From: an uncultured Paracoccaceae bacterium
Lineage (GTDB): Bacteria; Pseudomonadota; Alphaproteobacteria; Rhodobacterales; Rhodobacteraceae
DNA: 64,000 bases
Direction: 5' to 3'
NCBI GenBank assembly: GCA_938005545.1
Contig: CALKXV010000016.1
Coordinates: 40,116-104,115 of the forward strand
Positions 44,731 through 54,274 of this stretch are shown here, in pieces. Positions within the stretch are counted from its first letter, which is position 1, and each line of letters starts with the position of its first letter. Position numbers and translations under genes: made by a program. The notes beneath the pieces were generated by a model. It saw only the letters and a list, made by a program, of their open reading frames with translations. It had not been told where the DNA came from and did not search any database.

Positions 44731-45637
44731 GCGTATCTTGCGCAGCTGTGGATAATTTCCAGCGCCGATGTATCCAAAACCACTGATCCGGGTGACACCG
44801 GACAACGGCTTCGACCACATCATTATAAGCCTGCATCATCGCTTGAGGCGTGCTGTGCTCAATCGGTGCTTCGATCCGAATCCTAAATCCAAGCCCATCA
44901 GGCTTGCGGATACCGAAAACCGGCAGAATGACGGCGTTAAATTTCAGCGCCCATTCCGCCGCCGACAACGCGGTGTGCGCGGGTTGTCCGAAAAATGACA
45001 ACACCGGTGCGCGAACCTTTGCAACATCCATCACAATCCCAACGACATTGCCACCTTTCAAATGGCGGATCAGCCCGGTTATCCCACGGGCCCCAGCCGG
45101 AAAAACAGGGGCCGCCACACCCGAAATCGCATCAACATAATGGCGATTGAATTTCTCGTTCTGCATGGGGCGGTACAAGGCGGCGATGGAAAAACCTTCC
45201 CGACTCAGCTTGCCCCGGACTGCATCATAATTCCCAAGGTGTGCCGTCGCCAAAATGATCGGGCGACCGGCTTCGCGCGCGGCCACAAGGTCGGAAACCC
45301 CCGGCCCTTCCAGTTCGGATGCTTTAACCCGGTTGATGAATTCATCGCCCGAGTAAATCTCAACCAATGTCCGGCCCACATTGTCAGACACCCGCCGGAT
45401 GATCCGGCGCCGCTCACCGCCCGATAACTCTGGCATGACAAGCGACAGGTTGTCCGCAACACGTTGGTTCCAGCCGGCATAAGGGGCCACAACATAGGCA
45501 ACAACCTTGCCAACAAAGGCAAGACGCATCCGGTAAGGCATCCACATAGCCATCCTAAGAACAGAATGCGCAAAAACATTCTGGACCCAGTCACGTCTAT
45601 CCTCGTTGCCCTCTTCCATGGTTTGCCTTTTGGACAT
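44702..45637 (-). CDS. LpxL/HtrB-family lipid A biosynthesis acyltransferase
   Basis: The 311-residue inner-membrane-associated enzyme adds a secondary acyl chain to lipid A precursors or a related lipid. The catalytic HX4D motif appears as TAHLGNYDAVRG near residue 131, followed by IAALYRPMQNEKFNRHYVDA and the substrate-binding GGNVVGIVMDVAKVRAPV near 195. The end WFWIHRRWK near residue 287 is typical of the LpxL family. It lies 23 bases downstream of fliG's start in the opposite reading order (both leftward), with separate roles. Confidence 0.88.
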   Translation of the reverse strand: MSKRQTMEEGNEDRRDWVQNVFAHSVLRMAMWMPYRMRLAFVGKVVAYVVAPYAGWNQRVADNLSLVMPELSGGERRRIIRRVSDNVGRTLVEIYSGDEFINRVKASELEGPGVSDLVAAREAGRPIILATAHLGNYDAVRGKLSREGFSIAALYRPMQNEKFNRHYVDAISGVAAPVFPAGARGITGLIRHLKGGNVVGIVMDVAKVRAPVLSFFGQPAHTALSAAEWALKFNAVILPVFGIRKPDGLGFRIRIEAPIEHSTPQAMMQAYNDVVEAVVRCHPDQWFWIHRRWKLSTAAQDTLSADARPPT

Positions 45638-45660
45638 GTCGGAGCGCTAGATAGGCGTCC

Positions 45661-46722
45661 TCACTCCTCTTTTGCAACGAAGAAGATTTCGCCTGCCGCT
45701 TCAAGCCCACGGATCACGCCAACCACGCGCAACATTGCGGCTTCGATTTCATCCTCGGGGGCGTCTTTCTTTTCTTTGGCATCGTCGCGGATATTTTCGG
45801 CCATGCGTTTCGAGATATTTTCCAGAATGAACTCGACCGATCCAATGTCATTTCCACTGGCGCCCGCTACGATCAAGGTCAAATCTTCCTGATCCAGATC
45901 GCGTTGAATGCGCGGCACATCGCGCGGTGCAATCCGCTCAGCGATATTGGCGAAGGTAAAGATCGCTGCACGCACATCATCGGCAAAAACCTTGTCGTCT
46001 TCGTCCAGCCCGGACAGCAGATCGTCGCGCACCGAAGACTGCGCATAGTTCAGGATGTTGCCGACCCGCTTTACCGGGCCATCGTCGAACGCCGTGATGG
46101 GACGCGCTTCCAATTGTTCCGCCAAAGATACGCCAATGCGATGCACCACCGTGGGCGAAACACCTGCGGTTTGCGATATCGCGTAAGTGATCCTTCGGCT
46201 GCGTTCACCCGGCAATTTGCCCAGGATTTCAGCCGCCTTGCTGACGTTCAGCTTTGACAGGATCACCGCCGCCACTTCTGTCGCTTCATTTTCAAGGTAT
46301 GGCACCAGGCGATCCGCGTCTGCCTTTGATATGTCGTCCCAAGGGTTGCCCCGAAAGCTGCCCGGTGCCATTTCGCGCAAACGCGCGGTTGCGCCATCGC
46401 TGATCACCCCGTCCAGCATTCCCAATGCGCCGTCCAGACCTGTTGGAAACGAAAGACCAATGCGTTCAATTTCATCGGCAAATTCGGTGACCACCGCCGC
46501 AACAGTGTCCTGATCAACCGGCGTCATACGCGCAAGTTGCACGGCCAAATCTGTTTGCTTGGATTCCGGCAACGCCGTCAAAGCAGGCACCGCGCCATAG
46601 GTCAGCAAAAGGCGCACCACAATTGCCGCCTTTTCCCTTGGCGTCAGATCCACAACCGAGCCACCCATAGGAGGCAAATCGCCCGGCAATTCCGCTAATG
46701 TCATATCGATCGGCACTGGCAC
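45661..46722 (-). CDS. fliG: flagellar motor switch protein FliG
   Basis: The 353-residue protein has the FliG layout: N-terminal domain from about residue 25 (LTPREKAAIVVRLLLTYGAV), middle domain with LNVSKAAEILGKLP near 158, and C-terminal torque domain near 245-350 (RIQRDLDQEDLTLIVAGA, then ILENISKRMAENIRDDAK). It forms part of the rotor switch complex and meets the MotA stator. No other flagellar genes are in the window. It could be a lone second fliG or a detached member of the flagellar set; a specialised paralogue is possible. Confidence 0.88.
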   Translation of the reverse strand: MPVPIDMTLAELPGDLPPMGGSVVDLTPREKAAIVVRLLLTYGAVPALTALPESKQTDLAVQLARMTPVDQDTVAAVVTEFADEIERIGLSFPTGLDGALGMLDGVISDGATARLREMAPGSFRGNPWDDISKADADRLVPYLENEATEVAAVILSKLNVSKAAEILGKLPGERSRRITYAISQTAGVSPTVVHRIGVSLAEQLEARPITAFDDGPVKRVGNILNYAQSSVRDDLLSGLDEDDKVFADDVRAAIFTFANIAERIAPRDVPRIQRDLDQEDLTLIVAGASGNDIGSVEFILENISKRMAENIRDDAKEKKDAPEDEIEAAMLRVVGVIRGLEAAGEIFFVAKEE

Positions 46723-46791
46723 CCCCCGAAGTTCATGAATTGTTCTGAACCCACGAGGTTAAAATCTTCCCTACAATACCACGCCACCCAC

Positions 46792-46818
46792 AAAAAAAGA
46801 GCAGCCCAAAAGCTGCCC
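46792..46818 (-). terminator. Rho-independent terminator after the small secreted protein gene
   Basis: On the minus strand, GCAGC / GCTGC pair across a 6-base loop (46806-46811) and the hairpin is followed by TCTTTTTTT. It lies 25 bases after the stop of the gene at 46843 and just upstream of fliG, so it separates the two transcripts. Confidence 0.85.
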
Positions 46819-46842
46819 TTCCATCAAATTTTATAGATTTTT

Positions 46843-47007
46843 TCAGCCCGTTGGCGAAATACAGGTGTTCGTTTTGATATCCAGTGACTGGCCTTCGGGA
46901 CACGACAGTGTCGCCTCATCAAAATGCCCCCCGCCACAGCCCATCGCCATCACAAATGACGGTGCTGTCGTCAAAACAAGTGTCGCAAGAAGTAGTCTGG
47001 CCTTCAT
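46843..47007 (-). CDS. small secreted cysteine-containing protein (54 aa)
   Basis: The 54-residue product has a signal peptide (KARLLLATLVLTTAPSFVMA) and a short mature part with three cysteines, MGCGGGHFDEATLSCPEGQ, ending NTCISPTG. AGGAG precedes ATG 47007 by 7 bases. A terminator follows directly. It reads as a real small periplasmic or exported protein, with no family recognised. It sits between fliG and purB, on the same strand. Confidence 0.75.
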   Translation of the reverse strand: MKARLLLATLVLTTAPSFVMAMGCGGGHFDEATLSCPEGQSLDIKTNTCISPTG

Positions 47008-47087
47008 GGCGTTCTCCTTTTCGGCATCCGTACCGTCAAAGTAGCATGGGATTTCTTGCGTCACCTAGTGGAATTTTCGCGCCCATC

Positions 47088-48392
47088 CTAATCGCCGAAA
47101 ACCCGCGCAAAGATCGTATCCACATGCTTGGTGTGATACCCAAGGTCGAATTTCTCTTCCAGTTCGGCCTCGCTCAGCGCCGCAGTTACGTCTGCATCGC
47201 CCTTCAGCTCGGTCAGAAAATCAGCACCTTCCTCCCAAACCTTCATCGCGTTCCGTTGTACCAGACGATAGGAATCCTCGCGACTGACCCCCGCTTGGGT
47301 CAAAGCAAGAAGTACGCGTTGCGAATGAACAAGACCTCGGAACTGATTGAGGTTGTTCATCATATTGTCAGGATAAATCACCAATTTGTCGATCACCCCC
47401 GTCAACCGCGCCAAAGCGAAATCCAAATGAATGGTCGCATCCGGCCCAATCCCACGCTCGACAGACGAATGCGAAATATCGCGTTCATGCCAAAGCGCGA
47501 CGTTCTCCAACGCCGGCACAACAGCCGAACGCACAAGGCGCGCCAACCCGGTCAGGTTCTCGGTCAGAACCGGGTTCCGTTTGTGCGGCATGGCTGAAGA
47601 CCCTTTTTGACCTTTTGAGAAAAACTCTTCTGCCTCAAGTACTTCAGTCCGCTGCATATGGCGGATTTCCGTAGCAATATTTTCAATCGAAGACGCAATC
47701 ACCCCTAATGTGGCAAAAAACATCGCATGCCGATCCCGCGGAATAACCTGGGTCGAAATGGGTTCAGGCGACAGACCAAGCTTGTCGCAGACATGAGCCT
47801 CGACAGCAGGATCAATGTTCGCAAAAGTCCCGACAGCGCCCGACACAGCCCCCGTCGCAATCTCGGCCCGCGCGTTTTCCAGACGCGCCTTGTTGCGATC
47901 CATCTCCGCATAGAACCGCGCAAAGGTCAGCCCCATGGTCACCGGTTCGGCGTGAATGCCATGGCTACGCCCAATTCGCACATCCATCTTATGCTCATGC
48001 GCCCGTCGCTTTAACGCCGCCAAAAGCCCATCCATATCCGCCAGCAAAATATCCGCCGCCCGTACCATCTGAACATTTAAGGTCGTGTCCAGCACATCCG
48101 ACGACGTCATGCCCTGATGCACGAACCGCGCCTCGTCATTTCCGATAATCTCGGCCAAATGGGTCAGAAACGCGATGACATCATGCTTGGTGACCGCCTC
48201 GATCTCATCAATCCGCGCCACATCAAATTCCACGTCTTTGGCCTTCCAAACAGCCTCGGCATTCTCACGCGGGATAACGCCCAAATCTGCCATGGCATCG
48301 CACGCATGGGCCTCAATCTCGTACCAAATACGGAACTTTGTTTGAGGTGACCATATGGCAACCATATCAGGGCGAGAATAGCGTGGGATCAT
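47088..48392 (-). CDS. purB: adenylosuccinate lyase
   Basis: The 434-residue lyase releases fumarate in purine synthesis (SAICAR to AICAR, and adenylosuccinate to AMP). The family signature is GSSAMPHKRNPVLTEN near residue 262, with the active-site regions TSSDVLDTTLNVQMVRAA near 92 and RSHGIHAEPVTMGLTFA near 143. It is the short PurB form common in alphaproteobacteria and many Gram-positives. The small secreted protein gene lies 80 bases downstream, on the same strand. Confidence 0.95.
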   Translation of the reverse strand: MIPRYSRPDMVAIWSPQTKFRIWYEIEAHACDAMADLGVIPRENAEAVWKAKDVEFDVARIDEIEAVTKHDVIAFLTHLAEIIGNDEARFVHQGMTSSDVLDTTLNVQMVRAADILLADMDGLLAALKRRAHEHKMDVRIGRSHGIHAEPVTMGLTFARFYAEMDRNKARLENARAEIATGAVSGAVGTFANIDPAVEAHVCDKLGLSPEPISTQVIPRDRHAMFFATLGVIASSIENIATEIRHMQRTEVLEAEEFFSKGQKGSSAMPHKRNPVLTENLTGLARLVRSAVVPALENVALWHERDISHSSVERGIGPDATIHLDFALARLTGVIDKLVIYPDNMMNNLNQFRGLVHSQRVLLALTQAGVSREDSYRLVQRNAMKVWEEGADFLTELKGDADVTAALSEAELEEKFDLGYHTKHVDTIFARVFGD

Positions 48393-49080
48393 GGGAATGG
48401 CCTCTTTTCAACTGCCGAAACGCCCTACACCGGTTCTAGGCTGGATGATAGACCCCTCACGTCACGGTTCCGCAGTCGTTCCCGAGCGCGGGTTCCGGAC
48501 CGTTAAACATGACCGAAACCAAAAGGTGGCCCTTTTTCAAATTGGTTGTTTGGGTCAATCTCGCTTTCCTTCTTTTCTTTGGATCATTGTCACTCATCTG
48601 GATCGCGTGTTCCTTTCTTCGTCTTTCCCATGACCCAGTTTCCTTACTTCTGGGTCTCCTGCAAACAAGGTGCGGTTCAGTTCCGAAAACAGCTTGTTGC
48701 GCCCATAGGTGACAAAGGGGAAATCCTGATCAAGCAAATAGAATACGCGCATTTTGCAGATTTGTGTGGTCGAGAGTAATTCCGTCACAAGATCCAGACT
48801 GCACAAGCCCCTTGATCACAGTCAGGCTGGTGTCGCCGAGCACGAAGGGCGCGTACCCGGCAAGATGGGGAGACTTTGCCTTAGTCCCATCATCGCCAAG
48901 CCGTCCACTTTCCAAAAGAGTGAAATAGCGCTTGAGCAACAAATCAACATGGCGTTGCAACAGGTTCTCCGATTAGCGGGCGTTCGGCTCCTCCCCTCAA
49001 AATCGACGTTTCGCTCCTAATCCACGGTTTCATCGCCACAGACGATTGACCACCGCCAGTCCCTCGGGCATCAGGCCCGA
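48393..49080. other. 688-base region without an intact gene
   Basis: This is the upstream region of purB (leftward) and of the ABC-F gene (rightward). Apart from the probable leftward gene remnant at 48594-48960, a rightward 67-codon frame at 48509-48712 begins with a hydrophobic stretch (VWVNLAFLLFFGSLSLIWI) but loses coding character after that. I recognise no RNA gene. Confidence 0.4.
48594..48960 (-). pseudogene. probable remnant of an unidentified gene, frameshifted
   Basis: A leftward frame (48960-48730) reads like a soluble protein segment (RHVDLLLKRYFTLLESGRLG, then APFVLGDTSLTVIKGLV). It breaks off, and a second frame carries on across the overlap with CKMRVFYLLDQDFPFVTYGR and KLFSELNRTLFAGDPEV to 48594. 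Both halves have believable composition in the same direction but neither has a convincing start, so one decayed gene with a frameshift is the simplest reading. I do not recognise the family. A chance pair of frames is not excluded. Confidence 0.4.
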
Positions 49081-50925
49081 ATGCTCAAGATTGACGACAT
49101 CCGTTTCGCTATCGAAGGCCGCCCTTTATTTGAGGGTGCCTCTGTTATTATTCCTGACGGCCACAAGGTTGGCTTTGTTGGCCGCAACGGCACGGGAAAG
49201 ACCACGCTTTTCCGGCTGATCCGGAGCGAATTGGCGTTGGAAGGTGGCAACATAAGCATCAATCGCGGCGTCCGCATCGGTGGCGTTGCACAGGAGGTTC
49301 CGGGCAGCGAAACCTCACTGCTTGACACAGTTCTGGAAGCCGACACCGAACGCGCGTCGCTTTTGGCCGAGGCCGAGACAGCAACGGAGCCAGGTCGGAT
49401 CGCCGACATCCAAATGCGGCTTGCAGATATCGACGCCTGGTCCGCCGAAGGGCGTGCATCGTCCATCCTGAAAGGCCTGGGTTTTGGACAAAAAGACCAA
49501 GCGATGCCCTGTTCTGCGTTCTCAGGCGGCTGGCGGATGCGGGTTGCCTTGGCTGGCGTGTTGTTTTCGGCACCTGATCTTCTTTTGCTGGATGAACCGA
49601 CCAACTATCTGGACCTTGAAGGCGCGCTTTGGCTGGAAAGCTATCTGGCCAAATACCCCCACACGGTCGTCACCATCAGCCACGATCGCGGCCTTTTGAA
49701 CCGCGCGGTGACATCAATTCTGCATCTCGAGGACCGGAAACTGACGCTGTATCAAGGGAACTACGACACCTTCGCCGAAACCCGCACCGCGCGCCTAGCT
49801 GTGGCGGCCGCCGAAACCCGGAAGCAAGATGCGCGTCGCGCGCATTTGCAAAGTTTTGTGGACCGGTTTCGCGCAAAAGCATCGAAAGCCACACAAGCGC
49901 AGTCCCGCTTGAAGATGATCGCCAAAATGAAGCCGATCACAACGCCCGCCGAAGCTGCGTTAAAGAAATTCACCTTTCCAACGCCTGAGGAACTGTCGCC
50001 GCCAATTATAAATCTTGAAAGTGCGTCTGTTGGGTACGGCGACACCACGGTTCTGTCCAAGCTGTCGCTTCGGATTGACCAGGATGACCGGATCGCGCTT
50101 TTGGGCATGAATGGCGAAGGCAAATCGACCCTGTCAAAGCTGTTGTCCGACAAGCTGGTACCCATGGGTGGTCGCGTCACGCGCGCGCGCAAACTTAGGA
50201 TCGGGTATTTCGCGCAGCACCAATTGGACGAACTGCACGCAGATGAAACGCCGCTCGACCATATCAAACGGATCAAGCCGGGTGAAACACCTGCGAAACT
50301 GCGGGCCCGTCTGGCCGGGTTCGGCATTGGTGCCGAACAGGCCGACACGATTGCGGGCAAATTGTCGGGTGGGCAAAAAGCACGGCTGTCGCTGTTGTTG
50401 GCCACGATCCATGCGCCACATCTTCTGATCCTCGATGAGCCGACCAATCACCTGGATATGGAAAGCCGTGAAGCGTTGATCGAAGCCCTTGCGGCCTATA
50501 CCGGGGCCGTCATTCTGGTCAGCCACGACATGCATCTGTTGTCCCATGTGGCAGATGGTCTTTGGCTGGTCAAAGACGGTCGCGTGGCCCCGTATGAGGA
50601 CGACCTTGAAGCCTATCGTCGCATGCTGCTGGACACGCCCGCGCCCAAGGGCGAAAAGCAAAAGCCTGCAAAAAAGAAGGCGTCGCGTCACGATGTTGCC
50701 GAGCTTCGACAGACCGCGGCTTCGGCCGAGGCCCGTGTTGAGAAGTTGAATAAAATCCGAACCAAATTGGCGGCCAGGCTGGCGGATCCTCGGATGTATG
50801 ATGATGCGCGCAAATCCGAAGCCGAAGACCTTCAGAAAACCTTCGCCGAAGTCGAAACCGGTTTGGAGCGCGCCGAAGCCCTTTGGATGCGCGCTTTGGA
50901 GCGTCTTGAGCAGATCGGCAAGTAA
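49081..50925 (+). CDS. ABC-F family ATPase (YheS-like)
   Basis: This 614-residue soluble protein has two ABC domains and no membrane segment, so it belongs to the ABC-F ribosome-associated group rather than to transporters. Domain 1 has GRNGTGKTTL and FSGGWRMRVALAGVL with LLLDEPTNYLDLEGALWL. After a linker rich in Arg/Lys (ARRAHLQSFVDRFRAKASKA), domain 2 has GMNGEGKSTL and LSGGQKARLSLL. The C-terminus is a Lys/Glu-rich coiled coil. A second ABC-F gene (Uup-type) is at 55.5 kb. Likely role: translation on difficult mRNAs. Confidence 0.9.
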   Translation: MLKIDDIRFAIEGRPLFEGASVIIPDGHKVGFVGRNGTGKTTLFRLIRSELALEGGNISINRGVRIGGVAQEVPGSETSLLDTVLEADTERASLLAEAETATEPGRIADIQMRLADIDAWSAEGRASSILKGLGFGQKDQAMPCSAFSGGWRMRVALAGVLFSAPDLLLLDEPTNYLDLEGALWLESYLAKYPHTVVTISHDRGLLNRAVTSILHLEDRKLTLYQGNYDTFAETRTARLAVAAAETRKQDARRAHLQSFVDRFRAKASKATQAQSRLKMIAKMKPITTPAEAALKKFTFPTPEELSPPIINLESASVGYGDTTVLSKLSLRIDQDDRIALLGMNGEGKSTLSKLLSDKLVPMGGRVTRARKLRIGYFAQHQLDELHADETPLDHIKRIKPGETPAKLRARLAGFGIGAEQADTIAGKLSGGQKARLSLLLATIHAPHLLILDEPTNHLDMESREALIEALAAYTGAVILVSHDMHLLSHVADGLWLVKDGRVAPYEDDLEAYRRMLLDTPAPKGEKQKPAKKKASRHDVAELRQTAASAEARVEKLNKIRTKLAARLADPRMYDDARKSEAEDLQKTFAEVETGLERAEALWMRALERLEQIGK

Positions 50926-51033
50926 AAAAACGAACGCAATTTACATAGATTGCCAGTCGCTAACGGCGCCGAATAACGGTTTTTTCAACCCCTCAATGTA
51001 GTGAGCCTCTGTGGGGCTCGACATGAGGCAATT

Positions 51034-52989
51034 ATGCCCAAACGATTAGATTGGCGCGCAAAAACGGCCTTGGCCGCGGTTTCGACCGCGCTTTTGTGCT
51101 TTGCTATTCTTGTCGGTACACGGGCGATCCTGAACAACACCATCGACACCACACTAAGATCCGAAACCGAAGTTCAGGCCGATCATCTTGTTAAGGACAT
51201 TTTGGCGGAATTCCCGGAACTTATTCGGGTCGCGACAGATGGGAAAGCTGATCAAAAGTTTCTGTCCGAGCTGCAATTGTCGCTGCTTCAAAAAGACTAT
51301 CTCATCCAACTAAAGGTTTTTAACAGTCACGGTGTTTTGCGCTACGTGTTTGATGAAACCTATTGGATCAACGCGGGCGGCGGCACCATCAGCCTTGCAT
51401 CGATTGCAGTTGGCAAAACCGGGGATCGTGCATTCGAAGTGGTGCGTCGACCTTCACAGGACGCAGAGCCGGAACGTGTTCACACAAGAACCATTGTGCC
51501 CGCACTTCGCGACAATGGCGGATTGATTGGCACGCTCGAAATCACTTTGGATCAAACAGCAACCGCAAAAAGGTTCACCGAAGCCTTTGCGTGGTTGACG
51601 GTGGCACTTCCTTTGATGGCGGCCTTGTATTTCCTTGTGCCGACGCTTGCCTGGTTTTTTGCACAAAAGAAGAACGCTCAAAATGAAACGCTGGTCAAAC
51701 ATCTGGCTCGACGCGACCGGCTGACGGGTTTGATGAACCGAACGGCGTTTACCTACGACGGCAGTCAGATATTCACCGAAGAGTTTTCCGCGAACTTCAA
51801 GATCGGGCTTTTGATCCTTGATGTAGACCGGTTCCGAAGCGTCAACGACAACTATGGCCACGACGTCGGCGATGCCTTTTTGCGCAATGTGGCATCTGTT
51901 CTGACCGGTGCGGTTCGCGACGATGATATCGTGGCGCGGTTTGACGGCGACGAATTTGTCGCCCTTTTGCCGGATGTCTCGGCCGAAGATCTTAATCTCA
52001 TCGGGCAGCGAATCCTTGATAATCTTAAGCCTGAATTTCACTTCAAGGGCATCAATATCTCGATTGCAGCCAGTCTTGGCACCTATCTCAGTCGCCCTGG
52101 CGACACTTTGGATACCGCTATGCATGCGGCTGATCTGGCGCTATCCAAAGCCAAATCAAGCGATCTGCAATCCGTTGTGGCCTATACTGACAGTCTCGAT
52201 CATATCCGCGCCCGTCGCCACAAAATCGAAGCGTGTTTGCGCGATGCCTGGCAAGAACGACGCGCGCATTTGGTGTTTCAACCCGTTGTTCATGCAAAAC
52301 AAAAGAACATTGCCGGTTTTGAGGCCCTGATCCGCATGCGCACCGACGACGGCGAAGAATTGTCGCCCGAAGAATTCATTCCGATTGCCGAACAGACCGG
52401 TATCATCAACGAATTGGGTCTCGCCACGCTTAGGCGCGCTATGGAAGAGGCTTTGAAATGGCCCGACGATACTTTCCTTGCAGTGAACCTGTCCCCCGCT
52501 CAGTTTGGCCATGGCGATCTTGTGGAACAGGTGCGCTGGCTGATCGACGCCATGAACTTCCCGGTGTCCCGTCTCGAATTCGAAATCACTGAAAACCTTC
52601 CGTTGGACGATGAAGCCGATGTGCGCCAACAGTTTCTTGGGCTGAAGGACCTTGGGGTTTCAATTGCGATGGACGATTTCGGCACCGGGCATTCCAGCCT
52701 GAGCTATCTGTTGTCCCACGATTTCGACAAGCTCAAAATCGACCGCATGTTCCTGAATGACTTCGAAACCGATCCTGTGCGCCCCCGTAATATCCTAAGC
52801 TCGATCGTCGCTTTGGGTCATCAGATCGGGCTTACGGTCACCATGGAAGGCGTGGAAACTGTCGAACAACAAGAAATGCTGGCCGAAATCGGGTGCAATT
52901 TGTTGCAGGGCTTTCACTTTCACCGGCCCCTATCGGCGCAAGATATTGATGCCATGTACGGGCAAAAAGACATGGGCGGCGCGGCCTAA
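51034..52989 (+). CDS. membrane GGDEF/EAL protein (likely c-di-GMP phosphodiesterase)
   Basis: The 651-residue protein has an N-terminal membrane helix (about 10-32), a periplasmic sensor segment and a second helix near 185-208, then GGDEF (about 240-390) and EAL (about 410-640) domains. The GGDEF motif is degenerate (RFDGDEFVAL, with Asp in place of the first Gly), suggesting loss of cyclase activity. EAL signature residues are present: GFEALIRMR, VNLSPAQF, EITENL, MDDFGTGHSSLSYL, KLKIDRMF and EGVETVEQQ. So it is probably a phosphodiesterase. ATG 51034 is preferred over GTG 51001; GAGG lies 6-9 bases before it. Confidence 0.9.
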   Translation: MPKRLDWRAKTALAAVSTALLCFAILVGTRAILNNTIDTTLRSETEVQADHLVKDILAEFPELIRVATDGKADQKFLSELQLSLLQKDYLIQLKVFNSHGVLRYVFDETYWINAGGGTISLASIAVGKTGDRAFEVVRRPSQDAEPERVHTRTIVPALRDNGGLIGTLEITLDQTATAKRFTEAFAWLTVALPLMAALYFLVPTLAWFFAQKKNAQNETLVKHLARRDRLTGLMNRTAFTYDGSQIFTEEFSANFKIGLLILDVDRFRSVNDNYGHDVGDAFLRNVASVLTGAVRDDDIVARFDGDEFVALLPDVSAEDLNLIGQRILDNLKPEFHFKGINISIAASLGTYLSRPGDTLDTAMHAADLALSKAKSSDLQSVVAYTDSLDHIRARRHKIEACLRDAWQERRAHLVFQPVVHAKQKNIAGFEALIRMRTDDGEELSPEEFIPIAEQTGIINELGLATLRRAMEEALKWPDDTFLAVNLSPAQFGHGDLVEQVRWLIDAMNFPVSRLEFEITENLPLDDEADVRQQFLGLKDLGVSIAMDDFGTGHSSLSYLLSHDFDKLKIDRMFLNDFETDPVRPRNILSSIVALGHQIGLTVTMEGVETVEQQEMLAEIGCNLLQGFHFHRPLSAQDIDAMYGQKDMGGAA

Positions 52990-52994
52990 AAGCA

Positions 52995-53020
52995 AAAGCC
53001 GGCCCAAACAGGCCGGCTTT
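52995..53020. terminator. bidirectional terminator between the EAL gene and rpsI
   Basis: A perfect 10-bp stem (AAAGCCGGCC / GGCCGGCTTT) with a 6-base loop (CAAACA) lies just after the stops of the converging genes. A/T runs on both outer sides allow it to terminate the rightward EAL transcript and the leftward ribosomal protein transcript. Confidence 0.85.
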
Positions 53021-53043
53021 CAATTGCAAAAATCTTCGAAAAG

Positions 53044-53556
53044 TTAACGCTTGGAGAACTGGAAACTTTTCCGAGCCTTGGCTTTACCGAATTTCTTCCG
53101 CTCAACAACACGGCTGTCGCGCGTCAAGAAGCCCGCAGCCTTCAAGGCCGCACGCAAAGACGGTTCATAAAGCTGAAGCGCTTTCGAGATGCCGTGCTTG
53201 ACCGCACCGGCCTGCCCCGAAAGGCCGCCACCTTTAACGGTCGCCATGACGTCGAATTGGCCGTCAACGCCGGCAACCGTAAATGGCTGGCGCAGGATCA
53301 TTTGCAACACGGGGCGCGCAAAATATTCGGACATGTCCTTGCCATTCACAACGACCTTGCCCGATCCGGGCTTGATCCAGACACGGGCAACCGCGTCCTT
53401 CCGTTTGCCGGTTGCATAAGACCGGCCAAGCTCATCGCGCTTTGGTTCTGCCGTAACAACAGTTTCGGTCACTGCGGCGGGCGCGTCTGCGGGAGCTGCT
53501 TCAGCTCCGCCCACAACCTCTTTCAGGTCGTCGAGCGTTTTGATGTCATCTGCCAT
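53044..53556 (-). CDS. rpsI: 30S ribosomal protein S9
   Basis: The 170-residue protein has a 35-40 residue acidic/alanine-rich N-terminal extension ([20 protein letters not shown]) before the S9 core: [20 protein letters not shown] near residue 46, [20 protein letters not shown] near 95, and the basic C-terminal tail [12 protein letters not shown] that reaches the P-site tRNA. Such an extension is common in alphaproteobacterial S9. It follows rplM by 4 bases, as in most bacteria. Confidence 0.97.
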   Translation of the reverse strand: MADDIKTLDDLKEVVGGAEAAPADAPAAVTETVVTAEPKRDELGRSYATGKRKDAVARVWIKPGSGKVVVNGKDMSEYFARPVLQMILRQPFTVAGVDGQFDVMATVKGGGLSGQAGAVKHGISKALQLYEPSLRAALKAAGFLTRDSRVVERKKFGKAKARKSFQFSKR

Positions 53557-53560
53557 GGGC

Positions 53561-54019
53561 TTAGCTCCGCGTGTTCTTTTTGTTCATGGATGCAACATCC
53601 AGAACTTCGGGTTTCTGGGCTTCGTGACCGTGCTCGGTGCCGGCGTAAACGCGAAGGTTGGTCATCACATGACGGCTGAGCTTGTTGCCCGGCAGCATCC
53701 GCTTCACGGCCTGCATGACCACCCGCTCGGGGTGCGCGCCTTCCAGGATTTGACCCGTGGTGCGCGATTTGATCCCGCCCGGATACCCTGTGTGCCAATA
53801 GTTCGGCTTGTTGCGCTTGTTGCCGGTCAACTGGATTTTGTCTGCATTGATGACAATAACATTGTCACCCATATCCATATGCGGCGTGAATGTTGCTTTA
53901 TGCTTGCCACGCAAGCGCATGGCCACAATCGAGGCAAGACGGCCCAAAACAACGCCCTCGGCGTCGATAATGATCCATTTCTTGTCGATGTCCGCCGGAG
54001 TCGCGGTGAACGTTTTCAT
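53561..54019 (-). CDS. rplM: 50S ribosomal protein L13
   Basis: The 152-residue L13 begins [20 protein letters not shown] and contains [20 protein letters not shown] near residue 21, [19 protein letters not shown] near 49 and GMLP-type [20 protein letters not shown] near 106. ATG 54019 is used because it begins the family pattern; the frame continues upstream for 17 codons without similarity. It forms the usual rplM-rpsI pair ending at the bidirectional terminator. Confidence 0.97.
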   Translation of the reverse strand: MKTFTATPADIDKKWIIIDAEGVVLGRLASIVAMRLRGKHKATFTPHMDMGDNVIVINADKIQLTGNKRNKPNYWHTGYPGGIKSRTTGQILEGAHPERVVMQAVKRMLPGNKLSRHVMTNLRVYAGTEHGHEAQKPEVLDVASMNKKNTRS

Positions 54020-54274
54020 ATTTTTTGCCCTTGAGGGTTCGTTGGATTGAGGCGTTGTAATACTTCCCAACGCACAGTCAAGCGCCTTAAGTCAAATATT
54101 ATCATTATTATTCAGTAGGTTAAAATTATGGTACTATGATACCCCAAATAATACCTGCACAAATCGGGCAACACCTCTCAAAAAAATCACGAAAAGCACA
54201 CCGAATCTTGTCAAGTAAGTCATCAAACATGGGTATATTAAAAATGTAACAAGTTCAGAGTTAGGGTCAAACGC

